NCBI GenBank assembly: GCA_016280485.1
Contig: JAEEGU010000158.1
Coordinates: forward strand, 1 to 7,931
DNA length: 7,931 nt
Direction of reading: 5' to 3'
Source: Bacillota bacterium
Lineage (GTDB): Bacteria; Bacillota; Clostridia; Peptostreptococcales; Anaerovoracaceae
A model generated the notes under the pieces. The model ran no database searches and was not told the origin of the DNA. It worked only from the letters and a program-made list of their open reading frames with translations. Of the stretch, positions 1-5,705 are shown piece after piece. The position numbers and the translations under genes are program-made. The stretch's first letter is position 1; each line of letters starts with the position of its first letter.

Positions 1-1
1 G

Positions 2-142
2 AGTGATTTCGAGGTCATGTTTTTGCTACCATGGCAAAAACACACCTCCTGTTTTCGTGTCCTCGGAATCACTGAAAACTTGTGTCGCAGCAATCGGAGT
101 GATGTGTTTTTCGGGCATTCGCTTCGGCGGGTGCCCTTTTTT
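2..142 (+). ncRNA. candidate structured leader RNA or small RNA ending in an intrinsic terminator
   Basis: Seen: positions 2-14 pair with 61-73 (13 bp, one G-U). Nested inside, 18-26 pairs perfectly with 34-42 around a 7-nt loop. Between the inner hairpin and the closing strand lies CACCTCCT (43-50), identical to the anti-Shine-Dalgarno end of 16S rRNA. An alternative hairpin, 51-56 with 74-79 (GTTTTC/GAAAAC), and an alternative partner for 68-73 at 98-103 (AGTGAT) compete with the outer stem. A 10-bp terminator follows at 113-142. GTCGCAG (84-90) can also pair with CTGCGAC (158-164), just before the next start codon. Inference: either a regulatory leader of the 52-residue gene or a free small RNA. 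It resembles no RNA family I know, and its true 5' end may lie outside the window. An origin of transfer or replication is an alternative reading of the inverted repeats. Confidence 0.45.
113..142 (+). terminator. intrinsic terminator upstream of the 52-residue gene
   Basis: A 10-bp stem (113-122 with 127-136, including two G-U pairs) closed by a TTCG tetraloop (123-126) is followed directly by six T residues (137-142). It lies only 23 bp before the start codon at 166. It therefore either ends the upstream RNA or works as an attenuator for the downstream gene. Confidence 0.8.
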
Positions 143-165
143 GCTCAGAAAGGAGAACTGCGACG

Positions 166-324
166 ATGGAAAAAAGCTATATTACCGATTCTCTGTTTGA
201 TCTCATCAACGAAAGCGATGAACTTGAAGCAGAGCTCAGTGATGTTTGTATGCACGGAGATGATCTTCGGGTCACCATGAAAGACGGGAGCATATTCCGG
301 ATTACTGTGACCAAAGAAGTCTGA
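166..324 (+). CDS. small acidic hypothetical protein, 52 residues
   Basis: I do not recognise a named family. The start at 166 is supported by AGAAAGGAG (147-155) with 10 nt spacing; the gene ends with TGA at 322-324. The protein begins MEKSYITDSLFDLINESDEL and is acidic, with Asp/Glu-rich runs at about residues 16-24 and 31-33. The second half (about 34-52) reads as two short beta strands around a KDGS turn. No signal peptide, membrane segment or metal motif is visible. It is convergent with the 67-residue gene, with 19 bp between the stops. The structured leader with a terminator just upstream suggests control by attenuation or by masking of the ribosome binding site. Small proteins of this style are frequent in Firmicutes integrative elements, but that is a general impression rather than a homology claim. 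Confidence 0.65.
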   Translation: MEKSYITDSLFDLINESDELEAELSDVCMHGDDLRVTMKDGSIFRITVTKEV

Positions 325-343
325 GCCTCTGCGTTTAGAAGCA

Positions 344-547
344 CTACTGCTTCGCTTCAGGAAAGCCCATCTTCAAGCGTAGATCCCCAAGACTTTTTTG
401 ATACTGCGCCTGGGAAATCGCGTGCCGTTCGAGGAATTTGTCCAGCAGCTCTTTTTGATTCAGAAAGAGCTGCTTTTTCTTTTGCGTTGGGGTCATTTGC
501 TCCCACTCTACTTGCTTATGCGTTTTAACATGTAAGTCAAGCTCCAT
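344..547 (-). CDS. small charged helical protein, 67 residues
   Basis: The function is unrecognised. The ATG at 547 is preceded by AGGAG (minus strand, 562-558) with 10 nt spacing, and the stop TAG lies at 346-344. The protein is Lys/Glu/Gln-rich and predicted mostly helical. Residues 1-35 form a charged helix with a KKK patch. The C-terminal part (about 42-61) has a helix-turn style stretch with AISQAQY and SLGDLRLKMGF. No membrane segment or cysteines are present. Its ribosome binding site overlaps the stop codon of the SRAP-like remnant at 561-665. This suggests the gene once lay directly downstream of an intact SRAP gene in the same operon and survived when that gene was lost. A nucleic-acid or protein-binding accessory role is possible, but nothing in the sequence settles it. 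Confidence 0.7.
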   Translation of the reverse strand: MELDLHVKTHKQVEWEQMTPTQKKKQLFLNQKELLDKFLERHAISQAQYQKSLGDLRLKMGFPEAKQ

Positions 548-560
548 TTCGCTATCTCTC

Positions 561-665
561 CTATTCAGCTTTCTCCGCTGCCATGCTGGTTACAGCATAC
601 GGAAGAATAACATATATGTTTTCGTTTGTCCATACAGAAACCGCCCATAATCGACCACTCGTCCG
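561..665 (-). pseudogene. C-terminal remnant of a second SRAP (YedK/HMCES-like) gene
   Basis: This open stretch has no start codon. It runs from a TAA (668-666) to a TAG (563-561) and ends with the residues LPYAVTSMAAEKAE. The intact SRAP at 5039-5662 ends LLSYAITDMVAEKAQ. Upstream, the remnant reads WTNEN where the intact protein reads WVNPN, at about the same distance from the C-terminus. At the nucleotide level the two are clearly diverged, so this is not a recent duplication. The remaining 170 or so residues of a SRAP protein are missing, and the homology ends near the terminator of the neighbouring operon. The adjacent frame carries GRVVDYGRFLYG over 627-665, so a frameshift inside the remnant is possible. 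The call rests on a short C-terminal match judged by eye. Confidence 0.5.
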
Positions 666-690
666 TTATTGATGCCCTATTTCTGCAAAC

Positions 691-730
691 AAAAAAAGCA
701 GCCAGCCTTCCACGAGCGGGAGGGCTGGCT
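691..730 (-). terminator. intrinsic terminator of the three-gene minus operon
   Basis: Read on the minus strand, a 12-bp stem (730-719 with 711-700, one G-T wobble) with a 7-nt loop is followed by GC and a run of seven T residues (697-691). It lies 42 bp after the stop of the 152-residue gene and closes the operon. Confidence 0.85.
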
Positions 731-772
731 GGTTCGTTGTCGGGATTATTCGTTTATCGCAAAGAGGCGCAA

Positions 773-1231
773 TCATAGCCTGCTGCTAAACGCTGCATTC
801 AGAGAGATTTCACCTCTGCCATTTGCGGCGATCCCTGCCCAATCAAGCACGGCAGCGAGAAGGAATACCGGGTCCAGGCCGGATTCTCCGGGTTTCTTGC
901 CCATGAAAGCCAGCACAGTTCCTGTAACGGTGGTTTCGTCGCAGCCGGGCTCGCCTAGCCTGTGACTCCGAGCGCTTCCTTTCCTGGCACGGTATCCAGG
1001 GCTTCTGAGAAGGAGATCAACGATGGCATCGAACACCGTATAGGGATATGGAATCAACTTGGGGCAGAGAAATTCCTTCCCGTTGGAGCAAGCAATTATC
1101 TCGCGTAACTCGCCGTTATATAGTGAGACCATAGCACGTCCGCCAGCGGCGACAAGTTTTGCTTTTATTATCTCGGATGCTTTCATTCTGTTTCGATTGT
1201 TTTTAAATTCGTTATTTTCACTGTTTACCAT
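773..1231 (-). CDS. hypothetical protein, 152 residues, last gene of the cargo operon
   Basis: I do not recognise the family. The open frame has 152 codons. The first ATG (1231) has only a weak AGAGAG 15 nt upstream, and the next in-frame ATG (1186, protein starting MKASEIIKAK) has no clear site either, so the start is uncertain. Visible features are a helical N-terminus (about 16-35), a short beta region (about 34-55) and the stretch FLCPKLIPYPYTVFDAIVDL (54-73). A basic glycine-rich segment around RARKGSARSHRLGEPGC (81-97) could be a nucleic-acid or phosphate loop. The C-terminal hydrophobic helix DPVFLLAAVLDWAGIA (119-134) looks like a packed core rather than a membrane span. The gene lies 72 bp after the zinc-module gene and just before a terminator, so co-transcription is likely. 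Confidence 0.65.
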   Translation of the reverse strand: MVNSENNEFKNNRNRMKASEIIKAKLVAAGGRAMVSLYNGELREIIACSNGKEFLCPKLIPYPYTVFDAIVDLLLRSPGYRARKGSARSHRLGEPGCDETTVTGTVLAFMGKKPGESGLDPVFLLAAVLDWAGIAANGRGEISLNAAFSSRL

Positions 1232-1303
1232 ACGTTGTAGTTCTGACTCTCTGATTTTTAGCTTAGTAAGATGTTTTTCAGAATGTGTCGATATTTTATT
1301 CTG

Positions 1304-1579
1304 TTAATAACCAGCGTAACAGTTTGGGCAAGTCGGTGTTCCATGAAAGTCGTGTAGCCCCGTACCACAAATTGGGCACCTAACCCATTCCCCCTCATCA
1401 TCGAAGATACCAGGAGAGTCCCTAACCTCAATAAACTTCAGCAACTTTTCATCCGGTTCGAAGCTTTCGTTTTCATCTTCGTCCTCTTCAAAATCAGGCT
1501 CAACCAGTCCCGCGCAATAGGGGCAGCGAGTGTACTCGGATTCGTCATATACTCTCAAACAGAAACCACATTGCTGCAT
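1304..1579 (-). CDS. double zinc-ribbon protein, 91 residues
   Basis: The start is placed at 1579, where a GGAGG sits 8 nt upstream; an in-frame ATG at 1606 lacks such a site. The protein has four CxxC knuckles: C4/C7, C19/C22, C68/C71 and C84/C87. They form two four-cysteine modules (CxxC-x11-CxxC and CxxC-x12-CxxC) at the two ends, as in zinc ribbons. Between them lies a strongly acidic linker (about residues 27-45, mostly Glu/Asp). There is no signal peptide or membrane segment, so a cytoplasmic adaptor or nucleic-acid/protein-binding role is most plausible. The gene is the second in the minus operon, 42 bp after the CFI-box gene. The zinc-binding assignment is strong; the biological role is unknown. 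Confidence 0.8.
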   Translation of the reverse strand: MQQCGFCLRVYDESEYTRCPYCAGLVEPDFEEDEDENESFEPDEKLLKFIEVRDSPGIFDDEGEWVRCPICGTGLHDFHGTPTCPNCYAGY

Positions 1580-1621
1580 ATTGAACACCTCCAGTTTGTG
1601 TCGCAACCTACGTTTTAATGT

Positions 1622-1984
1622 CTAATCCTTATCCTTGTAGGGGCTGTCAGAGAAACCCAGGTTCATGAGTGTTGCCACCTTGCGATCAAGTTGGCTTTTG
1701 AACAGATTAGTAAACCAAGACGTGTTGCCAAACCACTTAACCAGTGTGGGGCTAATGGCATAGTATGTTTTAATAAATACACGTCCGAGGAAGGACTCTG
1801 ACAGCTTTTCGTCGCGGTACCGTCTCAAAACCCATACCTGCGGGCAGTCATAGCTGCCATAAACTGCTGTGGCGACATAGCATCCGCTCTTCTTGCTGCG
1901 CCCTCTGCTATGGTCGTACCAGGCTTTTGGCCTTGTCCACTTTCCTGTTCTGGGGTTATAATTCGATCTTCTTCCAGCTCCCAT
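1622..1984 (-). CDS. CFI-box C-terminal domain protein, 120 residues
   Basis: The start at 1984 is chosen because GGAGGG lies 8 nt upstream; the same frame stays open to 2140 but without a usable site. Residues 1-33 are basic and polar (Arg/Lys/Ser/Trp), probably disordered. From residue 34 the sequence GCYVATAVYGSYDCPQVWVL begins a CFI-box (C-[FY]-[IV]-A-T-A-x-Y-G) domain. It continues with LRRYRD (53-58), ESFLGRVFIKTYYAISP (63-79) and a closing helix to about 112. Known: this domain occurs at the C-terminus of varied bacterial proteins, and its function is poorly defined. Cys35 and Cys47 could be a redox or metal pair, which is inference. It is the first gene of the operon, with an apparent promoter at 2112-2140 and a leader of about 120 nt. 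Confidence 0.85.
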   Translation of the reverse strand: MGAGRRSNYNPRTGKWTRPKAWYDHSRGRSKKSGCYVATAVYGSYDCPQVWVLRRYRDEKLSESFLGRVFIKTYYAISPTLVKWFGNTSWFTNLFKSQLDRKVATLMNLGFSDSPYKDKD

Positions 1985-2111
1985 AAGATTTTCCCTCCAT
2001 ATGTTTGGTTTATGAATAGAATGTGCGTGTTTAAAATCTGTTGTCGAAAAGCGAGAAGAAGCACCTCGGTGTTTTCCTCCGAAGAAGGCGTGGCAAAGTC
2101 TTCTCATAAAT

Positions 2112-2140
2112 ACTATATCACAGAATACATTAAGTCGCAA
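2112..2140 (-). promoter_or_regulatory. promoter of the three-gene minus operon
   Basis: On the minus strand, TTGCGA (2140-2135) and TATAGT (2117-2112) are separated by 17 bp. The -10 is extended by an upstream TG (TGATATAGT). Matches to consensus are 4/6 and 5/6. Transcription would start near 2105, giving a leader of about 120 nt before the CFI-box gene. Confidence 0.55.
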
Positions 2141-2232
2141 TAGGTTGTTAAGCAGATTCTACTACTATGCGGCTATACATCCTCAGTTTTGGACATATAT
2201 CTCAAAATGTAATACTATCTTTGCCGGAGTTC

Positions 2233-2261
2233 TTGACAGTTGAAAGTTGCCATTGTATTAT
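2233..2261 (+). promoter_or_regulatory. sigma-A promoter of the membrane-protein gene
   Basis: TTGACA (2233-2238) and TATTAT (2256-2261) are spaced by 17 bp, with AT-rich sequence downstream. Transcription should start near 2268, about 80 nt before the start codon. It is the only near-consensus promoter upstream of the gene, which therefore looks well expressed and not tied to the divergent operon. Confidence 0.8.
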
Positions 2262-2349
2262 ATATTATTAAATAGCGCTATGATATGTCATCTTGCTCTT
2301 TTAGTTAAATACGGGCTCAAAAGACTGCAAGTATTGTGGAGGTATTCAG

Positions 2350-3192
2350 ATGAATAATCCATTTAGGGGCCGGAATGCAAAAACACCTGAGACCGCTCGA
2401 CAAGAAGCAAAAAAGCAGCAGCAACGGGAAGCGCGCCTACTTCAGTTACAGGAAGAGGCTGCTTCACGGCAAAACAGGAAAGGTTTACATTTCCCCCATC
2501 CTCTCCAGGAGCGTAAAGCCAACCAGGAGATTGAAGCTCTTCAAAAAGAAATAGAGTCATATAGGGCAAAACAAAAAATCATGCAGAGAGATAGGAAGAT
2601 CTATATTGGTCTCGGCGCTTTTCTTTTGGCCCTATTTCTTGTTATTTTTATAATGGCTGGAAAAGAAAAAGGCACAAATACTCCTATGAATACTCCAACA
2701 GAAAACCTTTTATCTACACGTGATACACAGTCCCTGGAAAGATCAACAACAGAGAGTGAAGCCTGCGTAGAAACTACCGAAGCAACAGAAGACTATGTGG
2801 AGGTTCTAGAAGGGCTAATCGGTAAAATGAATTATACAATTACCTGCCAGACCTATTCTTCGGCTACTAGGAAAGCGTATTGTCTGTTCGATTTTGATTC
2901 CGGGTTGATGACAGAATTAACAATGGTTTACAAGTATCATGGGGATTTCAAAGGAGTAGAGGACATCCATTCTTTTCGTATTGTCGGGGATATGGAATCT
3001 GGATGGGAACTGTACCAATATGGAAATCTATACTATATGGAGTATAAAGGTAGTGGCGTTGAACGTTACAATGAAAACCATAAATACTTAGGTAGATATA
3101 GCGAAACAACATCTCGACAAGGCGCTCTTGAAAACGCCCTTCGAAAACTAGATCCCCAAAAAGCAATCGAGTGTCTCCAGCCTAAAGATTGA
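2350..3192 (+). CDS. single-pass membrane protein with cytoplasmic coiled coil and extracytoplasmic domain, 280 residues
   Basis: The function is unknown. GGAGG (2338-2342) lies 7 nt before the ATG. Residues 12-40 and 53-82 are Gln/Glu/Lys/Arg-rich helices likely to form a coiled coil, split by a short GLHFPHPL stretch. One hydrophobic segment (about 84-103, IYIGLGAFLLALFLVIFIMA) follows basic residues, giving an N-in, C-out topology without a cleavable signal. Residues 105-150 are a Thr/Ser/Glu-rich linker. Residues 155-280 form a globular domain rich in Tyr and beta strands, with Cys at 166, 178 and 275. It lies divergent from the CFI-box operon, has its own promoter and is closed by a terminator 15 bp downstream. 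It appears more AT-rich than the polymerase at the right end, which suggests a separate origin. Confidence 0.8.
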   Translation: MNNPFRGRNAKTPETARQEAKKQQQREARLLQLQEEAASRQNRKGLHFPHPLQERKANQEIEALQKEIESYRAKQKIMQRDRKIYIGLGAFLLALFLVIFIMAGKEKGTNTPMNTPTENLLSTRDTQSLERSTTESEACVETTEATEDYVEVLEGLIGKMNYTITCQTYSSATRKAYCLFDFDSGLMTELTMVYKYHGDFKGVEDIHSFRIVGDMESGWELYQYGNLYYMEYKGSGVERYNENHKYLGRYSETTSRQGALENALRKLDPQKAIECLQPKD

Positions 3193-3207
3193 TCACGAGA
3201 CTGCATA

Positions 3208-3240
3208 AACCGCAGGGCGATGCTTTCGCCTGCGGTTTTT
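3208..3240 (+). terminator. intrinsic terminator of the membrane-protein gene
   Basis: AACCGCA pairs with TGCGGTT and GGCGA with TCGCC, with one bulged G in the 5' arm. The stem (3208-3220 with 3226-3237) runs into five T residues (3236-3240). On the minus strand the T-run is poor, so it is mainly a plus-strand terminator. Confidence 0.85.
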
Positions 3241-3293
3241 GTCTAGCCATAATTTCAACTGCACTACCTACTACAGACAGATTTGGCTGACAA

Positions 3294-3462
3294 TCACCGT
3301 TTCCTTTCAGTGTGTCTCTGTATGCCCAAACTACGGTCCACATTAGCTTTTGCAGCGAGAAGCTCCTTCATATCCGCCCGCCTTCTGCGTAATTCAATCC
3401 AGCATTGAAAATGTTTCCTGAATCATATCATAGAGTCTGGAATTCTTATCTTCATCAAACAT
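3294..3462 (-). pseudogene. short broken or overlapping coding region downstream of the MBL gene
   Basis: A 22-residue frame starts at 3462 with AGGAG 10 nt upstream, reads MFDEDKNSRLYDMIQETFSM and then LD, and stops at 3394. In the neighbouring frame the reading continues without a stop as WIELRRRRADMKELLAAKAN and on to TERKR, ending at 3294; the first usable ATG in that frame is at 3371. The two pieces join naturally as one charged helical protein of about 57 residues. One explanation is a 5-bp loss in an original GATTGGATTGAA-type repeat near 3391-3400, which would restore LDWIEL. Alternatives are two tiny overlapping genes or a programmed frameshift. It is on the same strand as the MBL lipoprotein gene and may lie in its transcript. 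The family is unrecognised. Confidence 0.45.
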
Positions 3463-3570
3463 AAATATCATTCTCCTTTTCGTCTTCCACATGAATCAGT
3501 CAGGCGCTAAACAAACATAGTCCATCTACAGAACCTCCATTATCGAATGCTCCATGTATGAAACTGCTTT

Positions 3571-4911
3571 TTACGGGTGACATCTGCCGCACGGGTCGTA
3601 GCCCAGTTCAATCAGTTCGTCTCTGGTGCCGGTAAAATACCACTTGTTGCTTTCCTTCATTTGATCTACGGAGGAGCAGGTTGGATAGTGGAATTTTTTG
3701 GTATTCGTATTGGCAATATATGTTACCCTGGCCTCAGTTTCATCCGGATCACCTTCGCCCGGAACGGTTCGGTCGACCGGCTCTGTTTCCTGCGCCGCGA
3801 GTTCTTCCAGATAGTTTTGATAGCCGCCGGCGGCAAGATAGGTGTCAAAGTCTGCGTTTTTTTCAACGTCAAAAGTGACGTTGCTTCCGTCGCTGGTGCA
3901 GTGGACATCCCCTTGGATGTCAGTACGGAACAAAGTGACACCGTTGCCTTTGAGCCGGGAAAGCACGTCATCCGTTGGATGCCCGTAAGTGTTGTTCCCG
4001 CCAACAGAGATTACCGCATAAGTCGGCGTTACAGCGTTTATAAAGCTGCTCGTGGTAGAATATTTACTGCCGTGGTGCGCGACCTTCAAGACATCGCTTT
4101 TCAGATTATATCCGCTTCTCAGAATAGCAATCTCATCATCGCTCTCACAATCGCCGGTGAAGAAAAAGGATGTATCTCCGTACTCGATCTTCAGCGCGAT
4201 GGATGTGTTGTCGGTCTTGGTTACACCGGAATCCGGATATACAATTGTGACCGTCGCGCAGCCAAGGTAAAAGCTGTCCCCAGAGTTTGGGACAGACAAT
4301 TCGCAGTCACGATACCCTAAATACCTTATGAAATCCTTAAATGGCTCGGAATCATAGTCAGAAACGGTGCAGAATGCGGTTCCGGCAGTGGCATAATTCA
4401 AAGCGCCGGCCAGGCCGCCTACATGGTCTGCATCGGGGTGTGTGGCAACAATATAGTCGAGATGCTGGATGTTATGCGATTTCAGGAAGCTGTATATCAG
4501 ACTTGAATTCGACTTGTTCCCGCCATCTATCAGCATTACAGCCCCATCGCAAATGACGCATGCCGCATCTCCTTGACCCACATCGAGGAAATAAATCTCA
4601 AATGTGGAGTCCGCGGTTCTTACCGGAATTGGTTCGGTCGCTAAAGTAGTTTCGACCGACGGCTCTGTAGCAGGTTCACTTGTTGTCTCTTCGATGGTTG
4701 TTTCAATAAGCTGAGTCGTCTCCGTTTCCACAGGAGGCTCTGTAGTTTCTATAGTTTGTACTGTGCTTTCTTCAAGGGTTGATGTTTCTATTTTGCTCGT
4801 GGTAACCACAGCAGTATTTGACGGTACAGTATTGTTTGCTCCTTCGCTTAAGCAGCCAGAAAGGATCACGAGAACAAAAAGAACAGCAAGAATGGGCAGA
4901 ACCTTTTTCAT
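3571..4911 (-). CDS. secreted MBL-fold lipoprotein (ComEC/Rec2-like) with C-terminal Cys/His module, 446 residues
   Basis: The start at 4911 has GGAGGAGG about 8 nt upstream. Residues 1-19 are a lipoprotein signal with lipobox LSGC (Cys20), so the protein is anchored outside the membrane. Residues 21-98 are a Thr/Glu/Ser/Pro-rich stalk. The metallo-beta-lactamase domain (about 103-350) opens with FLDVGQGDA, carries HPDADH (158-163), TGDC (252-255, Asp254), AHHGS (278-282) and a late GHP (His311): the metal-binding set of the ComEC/Rec2-type group. Many members of that fold are nucleases or phosphodiesterases acting on nucleic acids, so an extracellular DNA-processing role is plausible. Residues 397-446 resemble the short Ada-like zinc module of secreted nucleases: a YIANTNTKKFHYPTC start (Cys412) and a final CGRCHP (Cys441, Cys444). 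Unlike ComEC it has no membrane channel, so it is not the competence pore itself. Confidence 0.85.
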   Translation of the reverse strand: MKKVLPILAVLFVLVILSGCLSEGANNTVPSNTAVVTTSKIETSTLEESTVQTIETTEPPVETETTQLIETTIEETTSEPATEPSVETTLATEPIPVRTADSTFEIYFLDVGQGDAACVICDGAVMLIDGGNKSNSSLIYSFLKSHNIQHLDYIVATHPDADHVGGLAGALNYATAGTAFCTVSDYDSEPFKDFIRYLGYRDCELSVPNSGDSFYLGCATVTIVYPDSGVTKTDNTSIALKIEYGDTSFFFTGDCESDDEIAILRSGYNLKSDVLKVAHHGSKYSTTSSFINAVTPTYAVISVGGNNTYGHPTDDVLSRLKGNGVTLFRTDIQGDVHCTSDGSNVTFDVEKNADFDTYLAAGGYQNYLEELAAQETEPVDRTVPGEGDPDETEARVTYIANTNTKKFHYPTCSSVDQMKESNKWYFTGTRDELIELGYDPCGRCHP

Positions 4912-4973
4912 CTGACAGACCTCCTCCCAACAGATCGAATACTATCACACGCCAACAATTATCTCACGATTCT

Positions 4974-5002
4974 AGTATACTGCAAACCGAGACAGATGTC
5001 TA
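4974..5002 (-). promoter_or_regulatory. promoter of the MBL lipoprotein gene with overlapping inverted repeats
   Basis: On the minus strand, TAGACA (5002-4997) and TATACT (4979-4974) are 17 bp apart, each 5/6 to consensus. Transcription would start near 4967. The -35 element is overlapped by the inverted repeat AGACA-GA-TGTCT (4990-5001). An outer pair, CTGCAA (4980-4985) and TTGCAG (5003-5008), encloses it, which is a plausible operator. No T-run follows, so it is not a terminator for the SRAP gene. Confidence 0.65.
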
Positions 5003-5038
5003 TTGCAGCCTGCACTTTCAACTTCAAAATTCGGAATG

Positions 5039-5662
5039 CTATTGTGCTTTTTCAGCCACCATGTCAGTAATTGCGTAAGATAGCAGTTCTTCCGCTCTGA
5101 CATTTGGATTGACCCAATCATGAATCACTGATTTTGGTAAAATCAGCGGCATTCTATCGTGTATGTGGACAATACTCTCGCCCGGTTCCCGTGTCAAAAT
5201 TACGAACACAGGGACGCCGTCTTCCAAACGATACAACCCGCATAACCAAGTAACTCCTGCCTCACGAGGTTGAATTGCGTATTTCGTTTTGATGGTGCTT
5301 CTGCCGTCCGGAGCAGGAATGTGCTGCCATTCGTAGTACCACGAAACCGGGATCACGCATCTGTGCTCTTTCCATGCGTCCCGGAAAGTCGGCTTTTCAG
5401 CCGCCGATTCAACACGGGCGTTAATGATAGGGGCAGACCTGCCTTGAGCCGAGAACCCCCAGATCATTGGAAAGACAGCTGCATTCTTCTGCTTATCAGA
5501 GGCAATTGCGGCAACAAGGTTTGTCGGGATAATATCTCCCGACTGAACCAATGGAGTTGGATGGCTTTTCTGAATTCGTGTAACCAGCGGAGACTTTATC
5601 GCTATACCGAGGATTGGCGCGAGTTCAGGATCGTAATCCTCCATATGACAACGGCAGCACAT
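5039..5662 (-). CDS. SOS response-associated peptidase (SRAP, YedK/HMCES family), 207 residues
   Basis: Known: SRAP proteins crosslink through Cys2 to abasic sites in single-stranded DNA and protect them from error-prone processing. The start at 5662 gives MCCRC, so removal of Met exposes Cys2 as the family requires; GAGGGGG lies 7 nt upstream. A longer in-frame start at 5746 would bury the cysteine and overlap the XRE gene. Conserved landmarks are IIPTN (44-48), WGF (68-70), INARVES (80-86, Asn81), HRCVIPVSWYYEW (100-112, Glu111), LCGLYR (140-145) and HIHDRMP (166-172, His168). Cys2, Asn81, Glu111 and His168 match the active-site set. The usual MCGR start is MCCR here. Length is normal for the family. 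The gene lies 43 bp after the XRE gene and is probably co-transcribed with it. Confidence 0.93.
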   Translation of the reverse strand: MCCRCHMEDYDPELAPILGIAIKSPLVTRIQKSHPTPLVQSGDIIPTNLVAAIASDKQKNAAVFPMIWGFSAQGRSAPIINARVESAAEKPTFRDAWKEHRCVIPVSWYYEWQHIPAPDGRSTIKTKYAIQPREAGVTWLCGLYRLEDGVPVFVILTREPGESIVHIHDRMPLILPKSVIHDWVNPNVRAEELLSYAITDMVAEKAQ

Positions 5663-5705
5663 AGTAATTCCCCCTCGCTTTTGGGTTTGTAATATTTTTA
5701 GCCCA

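Larger units (their letters stand above)
1985..2349. other. intergenic region with divergent promoters, no gene seen
   Basis: This 365-bp stretch separates the minus operon from the membrane-protein gene. It holds one promoter for each direction (2112-2140, minus; 2233-2261, plus), about 95 bp apart, and is AT-rich from about 2100 on. I see no open frame with a ribosome binding site. The CFI-box frame extends into it to 2140 but has no initiation signal there. Confidence 0.7.

Noticed and set aside
548..690. Small minus-strand frame starting at the ATG near 648 (27 codons, Cys-rich end)
   Set aside because: No ribosome binding site, and the overlapping frame shows SRAP C-terminal similarity, which explains the sequence better.
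1985..2140. N-terminal extension of the CFI-box reading frame up to 2140 (52 extra residues)
   Set aside because: No ribosome binding site at the upstream ATG, low-quality protein composition, and the likely promoter overlaps it; the ATG at 1984 has GGAGGG at ideal spacing.
3496..3555. Two adjacent nine-codon frames on the minus strand (stop of one abutting the ATG of the next), the second with GGAGG 8 nt upstream
   Set aside because: Too short to support as genes and without recognisable content; they could be leftovers of a degraded gene or leader peptides, but nothing decides this.
3577..4320. 247-codon plus-strand open frame
   Set aside because: It is antisense to the MBL lipoprotein, lacks an initiation signal and shows no domain; it is a shadow of a GC-rich coding region.
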